Below are positions 46,745 to 57,868 of a stretch of DNA of 64,000 nucleotides, in pieces. How positions within the stretch are numbered: position 1 is the stretch's first letter; each line of letters opens with the position of its first letter. The stretch is taken from NCBI GenBank assembly GCA_019925795.1, contig CM034314.1, forward strand, positions 96,839,264-96,903,263, given 5' to 3'. The notes beneath the pieces are model-generated. The model was not told the origin of the DNA and searched no databases. It saw only the letters and a list, made by a program, of their open reading frames with translations. The position numbers were made by a program, and so were the translations under genes. The DNA comes from Dendrobium chrysotoxum (taxonomy: Eukaryota; Streptophyta; Magnoliopsida; Asparagales; Orchidaceae).

Positions 46745-47341
46745 TTATACCTTAGGGTGTGAATAAATAATTCAATTGGATTCTATTAAAAAAATTTAAA
46801 TTTAGATTTACTGTTTAATAAATAAGTTGTGTTCGGATCGTGTATTCCTACCTATTTATTAAACGGATCGGATTCGGGCTGACTTGTCAACTCAATTTGT
46901 GCTGACTCGCCAATCTGATTTGGACCCGAAAAAGACCCATTTATTTATTTATTTTTTCCTTAAATTTTTTTATTTGTTGGAATAATATTCACATTTTTAT
47001 CAATTAACTTAAAATATATGCTAAACAAGTTAATAAAATATTTTTTTAATTAAAATGGGTTGTTGGGTCGAGTTGGGGTTGCTAGCAAGTCGGGGATGGG
47101 TTAAGTTTTTTATTAAATTGATCGGGTTTGCATTGATCAGATTCAAATCAGATCAATTTTGGATCAGACCAAAACCCGACCTGTTGACTCGTTTTGACAC
47201 CCATAGTTAGGAGTGTCAATACTTGACCCGACTCGAAACCTGACTCGGACTCAACCCGAAAAATTATGGGTTCGAGTCAACCCATTTGTCAAATGAGTCG
47301 CCTTTAGTTTTCATTTTCTGACCCATTTTGACACCCCTAGT
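46745..47341. mobile_element. Two adjacent hAT-like GGGTGTCAA elements
   Basis: A first element (about 46752-47205) ends CGTTTTGACACCCATAG. A second, short one (about 47210-47341) runs from AGGAGTGTCAATACTTGACC to TTTTGACACCCCTAG. Both have the ACCCGAC/GGGTCGG-rich arms of the element at 31901-32433. Target duplications were not resolved. Confidence 0.5.
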
Positions 47342-48059
47342 CGGGCTGCATGCTCATTCCAGAATTACTGTAGAACAGAGAGCATCAACGCCACCGCGTC
47401 GAATATTAATGCCCCAGCACTACCACAAAATCACTGCACTCAAAATCATATTGTCGTAGCTCCACAATTCAGAAATTTTAGGATTTTTAAATAAATCCAT
47501 TTAAGAACTCTAGGCTATTACAGGTGGTGACAAATGGGTTTAGATATTTTTATTTAAAAAATAAACTTTCAAACCTAGCATCGCAATGTTCTAAAAACCC
47601 GATTTCTGTTTCCTCTCTCCTCCTTTCGCTCTCCTTCTTTTCTGTTTCCTTCCTAGGCAAGCTAGCGAGTGAGGGAGAGAGAGGAACAAAGGGCTATTTA
47701 ATATATATATATATATATATACTTGTTGCGTCCTGGAGTATTCGCGGCGGTAGAGAAATATAAAGCTTAGCGTCTTAGCATTGTACGAAAATCCAGCACA
47801 CAGTCAGATGAAAGAGAGAGGGTGTAATATTCATATGAGACACCAGAGTTTTTACGTGAAAACCCCTGAAAGGGGGAAAAACCACGGGGCCTGGCCCAGT
47901 TTGAATGAATCCACTAGTATTTGCAGTTGTTTACAAACAAGGTCCTCCATTTTGGGGAAGGACTTGGCTTGATATAGCCAATATACATCATATAGAGTGC
48001 ATTTCATGGTGAGAATTAATATATACACATTTGCTAGGTCGGCTGACTATAGTTGGCAG

Positions 48060-48870
48060 ACGACGGAGGTCAGAAGGACCGTACTTGGCGGGAGACAGGG
48101 GTCAGAAAGACCGTTGTTTGGTGATGGAAGTCGGCAAGACCGTAATTGACAGACGTTGTAGGTCAGGGAGACCGTAGTCTGAGGATAGAGGTCGGGAGGA
48201 CCTTTGTTGGTCAGGTGACGAAGGTCGGAAGGACCATAGTTGGCTGATGTTGCTGGTCATAAAGACCGTAATCAGATGACAGAGGTCGGAAGGACCTTAT
48301 TTGGTGGGGCGACGGAGGTCAGAAGGACCGTAGTCGGCTGGCATTGGAGATCAGAATGACCTTAATATGATGTCAGAGGTCAGGAGGACCTGAATTGGTA
48401 GGGCGACGGAGGTCGGAAGGACCGTGGTCGGCTGGCATTGGAGGTCAGAAGGACCTTAATCTGATGTCAGAAGTCAGGAGGACCTGAATTGGTAAGGCGA
48501 CGGAGGTCAGAAGGACCGTGGTCGGCTGGCGTTGGAGGTCAGAAGGACCTTAATCTGATGTCAGAGGTCAGGAGGACCTGAATTGGTAGGGCGACGGAGG
48601 TCGGAAGGACCGTGGTCGGCTGGCGTTGGAGGTCAGAAGGACCTTAATCTGATGTCAGAGGTGAGGAGGACCTGAATTGGTAGGGCGACGGAGGTCAGAA
48701 GGATTGTGGTCGGCTGGCGTTGGAGGTCAGAAGGACCTTAATCTGATGTCAGAGGTCAGGAGGACCTGAATTGGTAGGGCGACGGAGGTCGGAAGGACCG
48801 TGGTCGGCTGGCGTTGGAGGTCAGAAGGACCTTAATCTGATGTCAGAGGTCAGGAGTAACTTAGTTGGTG
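48060..48870. repeat. 94-bp tandem repeat array in the solo LTR
   Basis: GTCGGCTGGC recurs at 48333, 48427, 48521, 48615, 48709 and 48803, exactly 94 bp apart. Each unit is two related ~47-bp halves carrying GGTCxGAAGGACC words. Older, more divergent half-units extend back to about 48060. Not a CRISPR: no unique spacers. Confidence 0.92.
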
Positions 48871-48930
48871 TTTCGATATAACTTTGAACATCAGGTGATG
48901 CTTCGGTGGAAGTTCGGACCTCGAGTGGAG

Positions 48931-49260
48931 GTCCGGCAGAACTCAGGACGTCAGGTGGTGGTCCGGAGAAGAGTAGTCCCTCAGGCGGTGGTCCGGCGAA
49001 GAGCAGGGCCTCAGGTGGTGGTCCGGCAAAGTGCAGGGCCTCAGGTGGTGGTCCGGCGAAGTGCAAGGCCTCAGGTGGTGGTCCGGCGAAGTGCAGGGCC
49101 TCAGGTGGTGGTCCGGCGAAGTGCAGGGCCTCAGGTGGTGGTCCGGCAAAGTGCAGGGCCTCAGGTGGTGGTCCGGCGAAGTGCAGGGCCTCAGGTGGTG
49201 GTCCGGCGAAGTGCAGGGCCTCAGGTGGTGGTCCGGCGAAGTACAGGGCCTCAGGTGGTG
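48931..49260. repeat. 30-bp minisatellite in the solo LTR
   Basis: Eleven units of GTCCGGCGAAGTGCAGGGCC plus TCAGGTGGTG with exact 30-bp spacing. The central units are nearly identical, so expansion or homogenisation is recent. It occupies the same LTR position as the 30-bp array at 2700-3045 but with a different consensus. Long open frames here are a by-product of the period. Confidence 0.95.
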
Positions 49261-50056
49261 ATCCGGCGGAGCAACGGCGGAACTCCGGCGGTGGTCGAGG
49301 AGGAGCGAGGGGGCAAGAGCTCTCTCTTTTTCTCCTTAGGAATAGGTCTCCCCTTTCATGAGAAATGGGGTCTCTATTTATAGATTTTCGTGGGTGGCAT
49401 GGCCTGTAAATAGGTGGAAGATCATGGGTAGTTAGGGAGTGGTTTGAATGGATGGCCGATCTTGAATCCCTTGATCATAGACCGTTCGCTGGGCATTTGA
49501 AGGTCTTAATGATTTCAGAATTTTGCGATCTTAGGCTCGTTGGATTCGTCTCGTTGAGACGCTCATTCGACTATAAGCATGTCACAGTTGGAATCCGTTT
49601 GGTAATCCAAATTATGGTTTGAACTTTCTAATAGCGCTTCAGACCCTTGATTTGGACCCATTTGGGCTCGGATTGGGTTGAATTTGGTGTCGTTGGGTTC
49701 GTATTTCCGAGACGCTCAGTTTGACTATAAGTTTGCTGGAATCGGAGTTCGGATGATCCCAAAATTAATTTCGGAAGTTTCCAACTTGATTTTGCCTCGA
49801 GATTCGTGTCCGATCAAGATAATTTTTTGATGACGTATCAAAACTCATTTTAGTGTCTGGCGCCGTGTCGCTCAAGTGACTCAACGCCACAGTGCTGGAT
49901 GCCATTCCAGAATTACTATAGAATAAAGAGTTGTGGCACCACTCTTTGGTGCTTCTTAGCACTACTACGCCTGAAAGTATAATGCCGCAGTGTTCTTGTA
50001 GAATTTTCATGTTTGCATTTTAAAATATTTTTTTTAAAGGTTTTTCGATTGTTATA

Positions 50057-50640
50057 ATTTATCCACCTTAGAGAAATGTCATCCCGACATTTCCACTAAT
50101 GATTTGGGCAACAAAATTAGCACAAAACAAATTTGTTTCAAAATAAATAAGTATAACAAAATTCGAATCAGATCAAAATGAATTCAAAAAAATTTTGTCG
50201 GAAAAATCAAATCAAACCAAAAATCAATTTCTATTATATAGCCAAGCAATTCATTCAATCACACATCATTTGATATGTAATGAAATGTTATGTTAATCAT
50301 ACAAAATAGAGTTTCTTACCAGTCGAACTCTCAGGTCATGGTCGATCTTCATGGTACTGTAAGTTCTACATTCGTGGCATCACTAGAATATGTAATGTTA
50401 TTCATGGTGCAACATACTCCCTCTGACTGCCACTGTCAGCTCTATCATTAGCTCTATTCATTGATCTTTCACCATAAGCTCTCAATCCTATTGTCATCTA
50501 TCCTTTGGTCTGTCTAAACTGCCCTGCTCCAAAATTAATTCTTCATTCAAGCTCTCTCGGTTGATAATCTGCTACCTTATGTCCTTGCCTTCTACTTCAA
50601 AAACATCATCCCATTAGAAGATAACACTGACCTAAATGTC
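50057..50640 (-). pseudogene. Remnant of Tekay-like internal region after gag
   Basis: Only the extreme 3' end of pol-adjacent sequence (AAATGTCGGGATGACATTTC on the minus strand) and degenerate DNA lie between the LTR and gag. Protease, reverse transcriptase, RNase H and integrase are absent, so the internal region has suffered a large deletion. Confidence 0.45.
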
Positions 50641-51375
50641 TTTTTCAGTAATAAATAAAATCACTATGACCATTGGTAGGTGCTATCGATCCCCTCCTCG
50701 AATCACCAAATATGCTCCTCTTCTCACTGTCACTATCCTTGTCCCTATTTAAGTCATCTATAATCCTTCTCCTGCTCACCTGATCATACTTGGATGCAAG
50801 TACTGTCAACTCAATTTCTATCAGTTTGGCCCTTTCCACCAACTCAAAAAACTCTTAAATTTGTAGTAGAGGTACAAATGAATGCCTCAACTCCCTATTT
50901 AATTATTGCAAAAATCTATAACACTAGTAGTAGGAATTAAATGAGGAGTGTACCTAGCTAATGCAGTAAACTCAGCTTCATAATAAATCACTGTCTGACA
51001 TCCATGTTTTAATCTTATGAAAGCTTCCTACATTTTTCGTCAAGATGAAGGAGGTACAATCCATGTCCTGAATAGTGTAGTGAACTCTTCCCAAGTAATC
51101 TTTACATTTATTTTCCCCTGAAAATTTTCTTGATGTTGTCCTACCCACCATCTATGTACTTCACCTTCAAATAGGAAAATAACTAATGATACCTTTCGAT
51201 TCTTTGGACACTGTATACTATCAAAGATTTTCTCTATCCTTAGTAGCCAATATTTTGTAGTCTGGGGTTCTACAACTCCTTTGAATAATGGGGGATCTAA
51301 TTTATGGAATATCTTTGAATGCTTATCCCCCTCTTCTTCCCTACTACCAACTGTCTTGCTTTGTGTATTCCCCAT
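50640..51375 (-). pseudogene. Ty3/gypsy Tekay-like gag pseudogene
   Basis: Two open fragments in succession on the minus strand. 51375-51040 has LDPPLFKGVVEP..., WLLRIEKIFDSIQCP and EGEVHRWW, the hallmark start of chromovirus gag. 50842-50645 has VERAKLIEIELTVLASKYDQ, the downstream part of the same domain. The joining stretch (51039-50843) is frameshifted and has stops. It would have encoded the capsid/nucleocapsid polyprotein; dead here. Confidence 0.8.
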
Positions 51376-51624
51376 TACCTATGTAATAACACTAGCCAAC
51401 TATATCACTCTATCTGATGGTACTAGAGCGACACTATATTGTTCACTTAGAATATTTTGCTCTAGTAGGTCCATTTCAACTGTTCACTTATACAATCCTA
51501 TATGAATAATTCACACATGCAATTAATTATATATGCAAAATAATGCACCTTAATCTATTCAACCTTACCTGATTCATAATCTATTCTTACATCTTTGATA
51601 ATAATTCAATTCTTTTAATAACCA

Positions 51625-51639
51625 TGCTCTGATACTAAG
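51625..51639 (-). other. Primer-binding site of the Tekay-like element
   Basis: The minus strand reads TTAGTATCAGAGCA, one change from the tRNA-Met type TTGGTATCAGAGC. It lies between the gag pseudogene and the LTR to its right, fixing the element orientation as minus. Confidence 0.65.
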
Positions 51640-52240
51640 ATTTTTCAGGCCCCCGAATCTAAATTAGAAAGAATTATATCTTTTAACAATAATAATTAGA
51701 GTTATCTAATTTCTTTCAATAATAAAATACCATCAAAATTAAATTTATTAATTAAAATATTAATATACATCCATATTTATTTCTCTAAAATTCATATATA
51801 ATAGTCATGAGTCATATAAATACAACATATTGTCTGCCCACTCTTGGCTATAAAAAAATAATTAAAATATAAAATAATAAAAAAACCTAAATAATCTTGT
51901 ATCTAATAAGTCTCACACTATTAATCATCTTCCCTGACCTGAAGTTAGTAAACCACATATAATGAGCTTAAAAAGCCTAGTAGGTTATCAAAATCTTATT
52001 ACTAAACTCAAAGGACTGAAAAGAAATAGCATGTATATAATCTATTGATTCATAATATTAGCAATAAATATGATCATAAATTTATACAAAAATAGTAAAA
52101 CATATGATGAAATAATAAATCTGATAAAATAGTATAGTACGAATATCAAATCAACAAAGCAATAAAAAATCATTCTTAAATCATATATTAACAGTACTAT
52201 ATAAATATTAAAGAAATCATATAAACCAGTACAGCTGAAG

Positions 52241-53980
52241 TGAAAGTAAGAGATGCGTCAAGAGGGGGGGGGGAGGTGAATTAGTATTTAAAAAAAATCC
52301 TAAACAAGAGTTCTAATTTTTAAGGATTTTTAAAATTTTTAAAAGCATGATTTAATTAATCAAATGCAAAAGCTAATGATTTATAAACAATTACAAAGAT
52401 GGTGATTATATTCTAATTATCACAATAAAATATTAATCTTAAATTTTCACAAAGCAGTTATCACAAAAAATAAAGTGTGAAAGTAAAAATTAGAATGAGC
52501 ACACCAGATTTATAGTGGTTCGGTCAAACCATGACCTACGTCCACTCCCCGGAGTCCTTCTATCCAGGTATTGCACTATCACTATAGTGTCTCTTCTTTA
52601 ACCCCCACAGCTAGGTTGAGAAGCTCTTACAAACTCTCTTCCACAAACCCGGTATGGTAGAGGACCGTACTCCTTTCACAAGTAGAGATCCTTGACTCCT
52701 TTTCACCCTCTTGGTGAGGCAGAGGACCTGAACTCCTTTTTAGCCTCCTGATGAGGCAGAGAACCTGGAATCACTTTCACCTTCCCGGTGCGGCGGAGTA
52801 GCCGGGTCTTTTGACACCAAAGATGTCTTCTTCCCAAAGTTTCCCTCAAGACAAACCTTAATTCTTGGAGGAACTCAGGTGCAAGTTCATCAAAGCAACT
52901 GTGTGAAAACCCCCTCTCACACTCCCTTGAAGCCCACAAGGATCTTCTCCTTCTCTTACAAACTCCACCCTTTCTCCCCCTAGCCCAAAGCTCTCTCTTC
53001 AAGCATTCTTTAGAAGAAAATAACTCAATGAATGCTCAAAAAACTCATAAAAAAGTCTTATGAGAAAGCTTAAATAGAGGGCTTCAAAAAATCCTAAAAA
53101 ATCAATTCAGCCGTTAAAGATTATACAGTACGATCGCAGGATCATCCAGTATGATGTATAGAATTTGACCTGTTAGTATTGTGCGATTCAGTATGAACAA
53201 CAGTACGAATAGTTCAATTTGCCTGTTAGTACTGTACGATCATCAATACGAATGATAAATTCATACAGTATGATTAGTTCAACCGAAATGCAGTTCGTCC
53301 AAAATGAATCATGGGACGACCAAAATCGTCTCTGTTGATCGTACAGTATGATCCAATTCATACATTACGATCAAAATTAAGCAGATTCAATTGACTAATC
53401 ACAAGATTAAATTAGGTAATATTTTAAACATCGTATAGTAAGATTAGGTTCATATAGTACGAATAGAATAACTTTTCAAATTCAAATTTTTGTCTAATTT
53501 AATGAACGGCGAGGTTTCTAATTATAACAGATTGTCCAGTATGATGTGGTGTTCATAGTGTACAAATAGTTATATTTTAAAATTATTTTTTCCAAAAAAA
53601 TAAAATATTTTAGTTAATTTCTATAACACAAGATCGTACAGTACGATCCAGATCGTACAGTATGATGTACAGAAAAATTAAAATATTTAATATTATATTT
53701 GCTCCTCTTGTGTGTGTGTGCACAGTCATCAGGCTATCATACACTCTTACAGGACTTGACTCAAGAAGTTAAAAATAAATAAATGAAAATTACAGACTCT
53801 TTCAACATAACCTATTCTACTCAATCTTGAGCCCTGAATCTTTAAAGAATGGTGTATGTTGTATTTGAAATATTAGTCAACACAAAATAGGTATGCACTA
53901 TAAATACTATGAGAAATAAAGAGGTAATCAATAATATTGTTATCATCAAAATCATAAACTCGGGAGCCCGAGTTGTAACA
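52241..53980 (-). mobile_element. SIRE/Maximus-like Copia solo LTR
   Basis: 1,740 bp, TG...CA, with a perfect 5-bp target duplication TGAAG (52236-52240, 53981-53985). On the minus strand it starts TGTTACAACTCGGGCTCCCG, then TTTTGATGATAACAA, and near its end has TTCACCTCCCCCCCCCCTC, features of SIRE-type LTRs. No internal region, so it is a solo LTR. Orientation is judged from these motifs. Confidence 0.78.
53110..53680. repeat. Scattered quasi-palindromes GATCGTAC/GTACGATC
   Basis: ATCGTACAGTACGATC at 53634-53649 is a 16-bp near-perfect palindrome, and variants (ACAGTACGATC, CAGTATGATG, GTACGATCATC) recur at least ten times with irregular spacing within the SIRE-like LTR. Confidence 0.6.
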
Positions 53981-55245
53981 TGAAGTACTCAGAAAAACTG
54001 TCAAAATCTATAGCAATACTGTACAGTACTATCCAGTAATCATAGAGGAGTGTACATAAGATGCTTAGTTATACCAATATCAGTATTATCATCTTATATT
54101 ACATATTTAATAATAAGAATCACAACTCAATAATAGTAAATATAGTATCATAATAGTAAATCAATATAGTGACAGTAAATTCATATATTGATAATAAATC
54201 AATATCTTATATATACATTAAATAATTAAGGAGCTCTTGCTTGTATGGTATTTTTTCAGTAATCAATAAATCAATAACCATTGGCTCAGTAAATAGAGTC
54301 CTTACTATTGCCCCTTGATACAATAATTAGCTCCTTATAACTTCCAATTAATGAATCACATGAGTAAACAAGGGATAACACCACAAATCACAATATTTAA
54401 AGGAAAGTTCGTCAGCCCACAATCCTGTACAGATATAAAACAGTCTCTAGCCAACATCAGTAAATAACAAGCTTTTGATTATTTTTACACACATTATTAT
54501 CACAATATTATTAATGTAATAATAGCCAGCTATTACTCAATCACATGCTTATATTCATTCACAATACTTGTATTAACAATCTAATAATATTAAAATGCTA
54601 AAATAAATATTCCTATACAAATCATATAGAATGCAATAATTTCTATTTTAACCAATGAAAATATGAAACCAACAAGTTGAAATAATAAGAATAATCAATA
54701 TTATGTTATACCAAAAGTTATGCGGTGAAAGTTCATTAAATTGAGAGAAAATGTTATAAAATTAATTTGAGAAAATCAAATGGTAGAAATTAAATCTTCA
54801 AAAATAGAAATAAGATAGAAGTCATTTATAATGATCTAAAGAAATTTCATAAGAGCGACGAAACAAACCAAAAACAAAAACCTGATTTCTCTTTCCGTTC
54901 TCCTCCTTCCCCTCTCCTTTTTTATTTCCTTCTCAAGCAAGACGGTGGGGGGGGGGGGGGGGGGGGGGGGGGAGAGAGAGAGAGAGAGAGAGAGAGAGGA
55001 GTGGAGGGCCATTTAATATATATAAAAACTCATTTGTGTCTGGTTAAATGACACCCAAGTGACTTAGTGCCACAGCGCTGCATGTCATTCTAGAGTTACT
55101 GTAGAATAAAGAACTGTGGTATCAAGGTGTCACTCTTTAGTGCTTCTCAGCACCGTTGTGCTTGAAAGCACAACGCCGTAGAGCTCTTACAAAATTATCA
55201 TATTTTTCATTTAATTTTTTTTTCTCATATGTTTTATTTGTTACA

Positions 55246-55500
55246 AAAGGGGAGCCTTTAAGCTAGCTTATTTTGGTCACTTAAAAAGGAGCACCTAAAG
55301 AGAAGGGGAAGAGAGATAAAGAGAGTATACGGAGAGACAAGAATAATCATGTGTAAGTGACTTAGCAATCTTTATATATGCCCACAGTAAAAATATACCA
55401 ACTTCTAACCATAATATTATTAAAAAAAGAAAGCACATTTAATTAGTCACTCTCCCTCAATTTTATAAACCTCTCAAGGCACTCTCATTTAATAACCTTC
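55246..55500. other. Spacer; nothing recognised
   Basis: Purine-rich then AT-rich DNA between the Tekay-like element and the duplicated block. No target duplication partner for the Tekay element could be identified. Confidence 0.35.
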
Positions 55501-55529
55501 ATATTCATCTTACTTTCCATGTGTCATCA

Positions 55530-57868
55530 GTCATGGAGAGAGTGGTATTCACATAATGAAAATTATCCCATTGCGACATTATGGGAAGATTACTATCCCA
55601 TCACATCATCATAGGAATAGGCTTATCATATATCATTCTTTCATGATTGCTTGAAATTAACTGAACAAAAGAGAGCTAGGATGCATGGATAGGTTTAGTT
55701 CTAATTAATCATCATTAGAATATTATTTGTTAGATTTTGAGTGAGTTAATCTCCAGTTGAATCTGGTTAGTATGGTGAGATGCATGGATGGCCATTGAAT
55801 GTTCATAACATGATACCAACTAGAAAATCCTGATTGAGAGTGAAAAATCATTCATTAAAAATTATTACTTTGAGCATCAAGAGGTTATCAATGACTTTCC
55901 ATCAATTAGTTTTCTTTCTTAGTTCTAAATAGGAACTATAACAATCCAAAATTTTAAAAAATGAAATTATTTGAAAATATGAAAATCAACATTATAGTGA
56001 TGTGTCCCTATGCTTGCGAGTGCAACGACACCGGGAAAGCATTGCTAGTATGTTGAAGCTCTCTTATATAGTAACTTTAATTTGGGTTCAACATGAAACA
56101 TAACGACATTGTGGTTTGTGGTGTAGTGATGCTGGGTATTGAATAATATTTTAAATATATTTAATATAAATATCCCTTGCTATCTAAGCCATCTCCCCAT
56201 CATTCATTGCATAGCTGAGGAAGGAAAGAAAGGAGAAGGATAAAAGAAAGGATAGAGGAGAGGAGAGAGAGAATAGAGAAAAAGTCCTTTGAGGTCTTTT
56301 CATCCACCGCTTCTGTTATAAAAATTATTTTGATTATTATAAGTGAACTTTACTCTATATATGTCCTCAATAATTTTGAGTTTGGTATATTTCTCTCTTC
56401 TGAAATTGATAAAAATATGATATCTCATTTAATGAACTTTTTCGTGCAAGTTTTAATATGTGATAGATATCATTATTTTGAATATTTTGAGTGATTTATA
56501 TTAAAATTTTAAGGATTGGTTTGGCTTATATGATTTTTTAAATGAAATGAGTAGGGAAATATTGAGTGCAAATTAAATAATCAGGTGATAATGTACTAAA
56601 TTCAAATATTAGATACATGATATGCATATGATTATGCTTCATTTGGCATGATTCATATTTTTGACATAATACATGCATATTGATGAGCATATTGGATGGA
56701 TCTACATGTTATGATCATTGTATATGAAGTGTACGGAGTGCATGTTATTATGATATACATGATATGAAATGAGTGTAAGAATAGGCGAAATGAGTGTAAG
56801 AATAAGTAAAATGAATGAATTAATGTGCTATATGAGATGGATGAAATTAGTATTGATATGATTGAGAAGAGTGATGAGTAATATATAACTGATGAGTGAA
56901 AACTGGTGATTGATAAGACTGATACTTAATAAGTCTGATGATTAATATATTAAGACCAATGACTAATAAGACCAATGATATATAACATATATGATATATA
57001 TGATTTATGATAGATGATAGCTTAAACTGATGATAGATGATACATATGACTAATGATAGATGATAGATAAGACAAATGATAGATTAAAACAATGATATAG
57101 GATAGATATGAATGATAATAAATAAAGGATAAGACAAGTGATATATAAGATAGATGATAAATATGACCGATGATTGATAATAGATAAAATTGATGATAGA
57201 TAGATAGATTGAATGATAATAAATATATGACTGATGATTGGTATGCAACAAGATTGATATTGTATTGATATGAATATGATATCCGACATATATGAAAGGA
57301 CTGGTTTACTTTATATAAGAACGTAAGAATTTATATGATGAGATTATTGTTCTTATAATTATGGTTTCATGTATAATGTTTATGTTTTATGCATTGATTT
57401 TAGTTATAAATTTTGGTGACTTGCTAGGCTGTTGTGCTTATTATGTGATTTTTATATGTTTTTCAGATAAGGATAAGAAACCAGTGGAGTGAGGTTGATC
57501 TAGGCTGTAGGCTTAGGTTTTCTTTTTGCATATGTTGGTTTTTCTCTTTTTTGGTAATCATGATGTATTTGCAATAATGGATTGTTGTTGGTTATATATC
57601 ATGGCTGTTGCATATATCATTTTTGGCTTGTACCAATATGTAAATATTGGATGTATTTATATTTTCCACCATATATATTAATGAAATAAAATTAGTAAGT
57701 TCTAGTTGATATTTATAAGATAAAAAATTTTAATTCTTTCAAATTTAGATCTTGGGACATCACAAAAACCATCACAACATTCCTAGTTACGTAATGCTTG
57801 TCATCCACTATCAATTATCACCAGTCTACACTCATCATTACTTGGTGCTTATTACCCCTAATGCTCAT
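55530..57868. repeat. Duplicated block, copy 1
   Basis: Collinear with 61105-63430 over about 2.3 kb: CCATGTGTCATCAGTCATGG at the left, AATTATCCCATTGCGACATT, GATTGAGAGTGAAAAATCA, a Tekay-like solo LTR, then CATTCCTAGTTACGTAATGC and TCTACACTCATCATTACTTG at the right. Divergence looks like 10-15 percent by eye, with small indels. Confidence 0.8.
55937..57764 (+). mobile_element. Tekay/Del-like solo LTR, copy 1
   Basis: 1,828 bp from TATAACAATCCAAAA to GATCTTGGGACATCACA, the inverted TGTAACxxCCCAAA...GGGxxGTxACA termini of Del/Tekay LTRs. Flanks GGAAC and AAAAC are a degraded 5-bp duplication. A leader rich in GGAAAGAAAGGAGAAGG lies at 56215-56285. A degenerate GATGATAGATGATAGA stretch runs 56860-57240. 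Confidence 0.65.

Larger units (their letters stand above)
47724..49840 (-). mobile_element. Solo LTR of the TGATACGTCA family with two tandem arrays
   Basis: A 2,117-bp minus-strand LTR: left end TGTTGCGTCCTGGAG, right end TTTTGATGACGTATCA. It matches the LTRs at 19256 throughout its non-repetitive parts, including CTATAAATAGAGACCCC (inverse of 49367-49383). Flanking sequences ATACT (47719-47723) and AAACT (49841-49845) fit an AAACT target duplication with one change. It is twice the length of its relatives because of a 94-bp and a 30-bp tandem array in the leader. Confidence 0.88.
47522..50056 (-). mobile_element. Tekay/Del-like 3' LTR, split by a nested solo LTR
   Basis: The pieces 47522-47718 and 49841-50056 together match the order seen at 54870-55245: CCCGATTTCTGTTTCCTCTC leader, GGGCTATTTAATATATAT, then AAACTCATTTTAGTGTCTGG, CCATTCCAGAATTACTATAG and the terminal GTTATA at 50051-50056. 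The minus-strand LTR would begin TATAACAATCG. The left boundary is uncertain. Immediately right, the minus strand has the ...GACATTTCTCTAAGGTGGAT tail typical of the end of Tekay pol. Confidence 0.55.
51643..55245 (-). mobile_element. Tekay/Del-like 5' LTR, interrupted by a SIRE-like solo LTR
   Basis: Right terminus ATTTGTTACA (minus-strand start TGTAACAAAT) at 55245; left terminus near GGCCTGAAAAATCT (minus strand), beside the primer-binding site. Removing the nested 1,740-bp insertion and one copy of its target duplication leaves about 1.86 kb, matching the Tekay-like solo LTRs at 55937 and 61545. A long G tract (54946-54971) followed by (GA)n lies in its leader. Confidence 0.6.

Noticed and set aside
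48821..49383. Repetitive open frames of 68-172 codons on both strands
   Set aside because: Same cause: an 11-unit 30-bp minisatellite inside a solo LTR, not a gene.
52703..53002. 99-codon arginine-rich minus-strand frame
   Set aside because: Lies inside the SIRE-like LTR; no domain and no homologous frame expected there.
56860..57290. Serine/isoleucine/tyrosine-rich minus-strand frames (also at 62335-62860)
   Set aside because: Translations of degenerate GATGATAGATGATAGA repeats inside Tekay-like solo LTRs.
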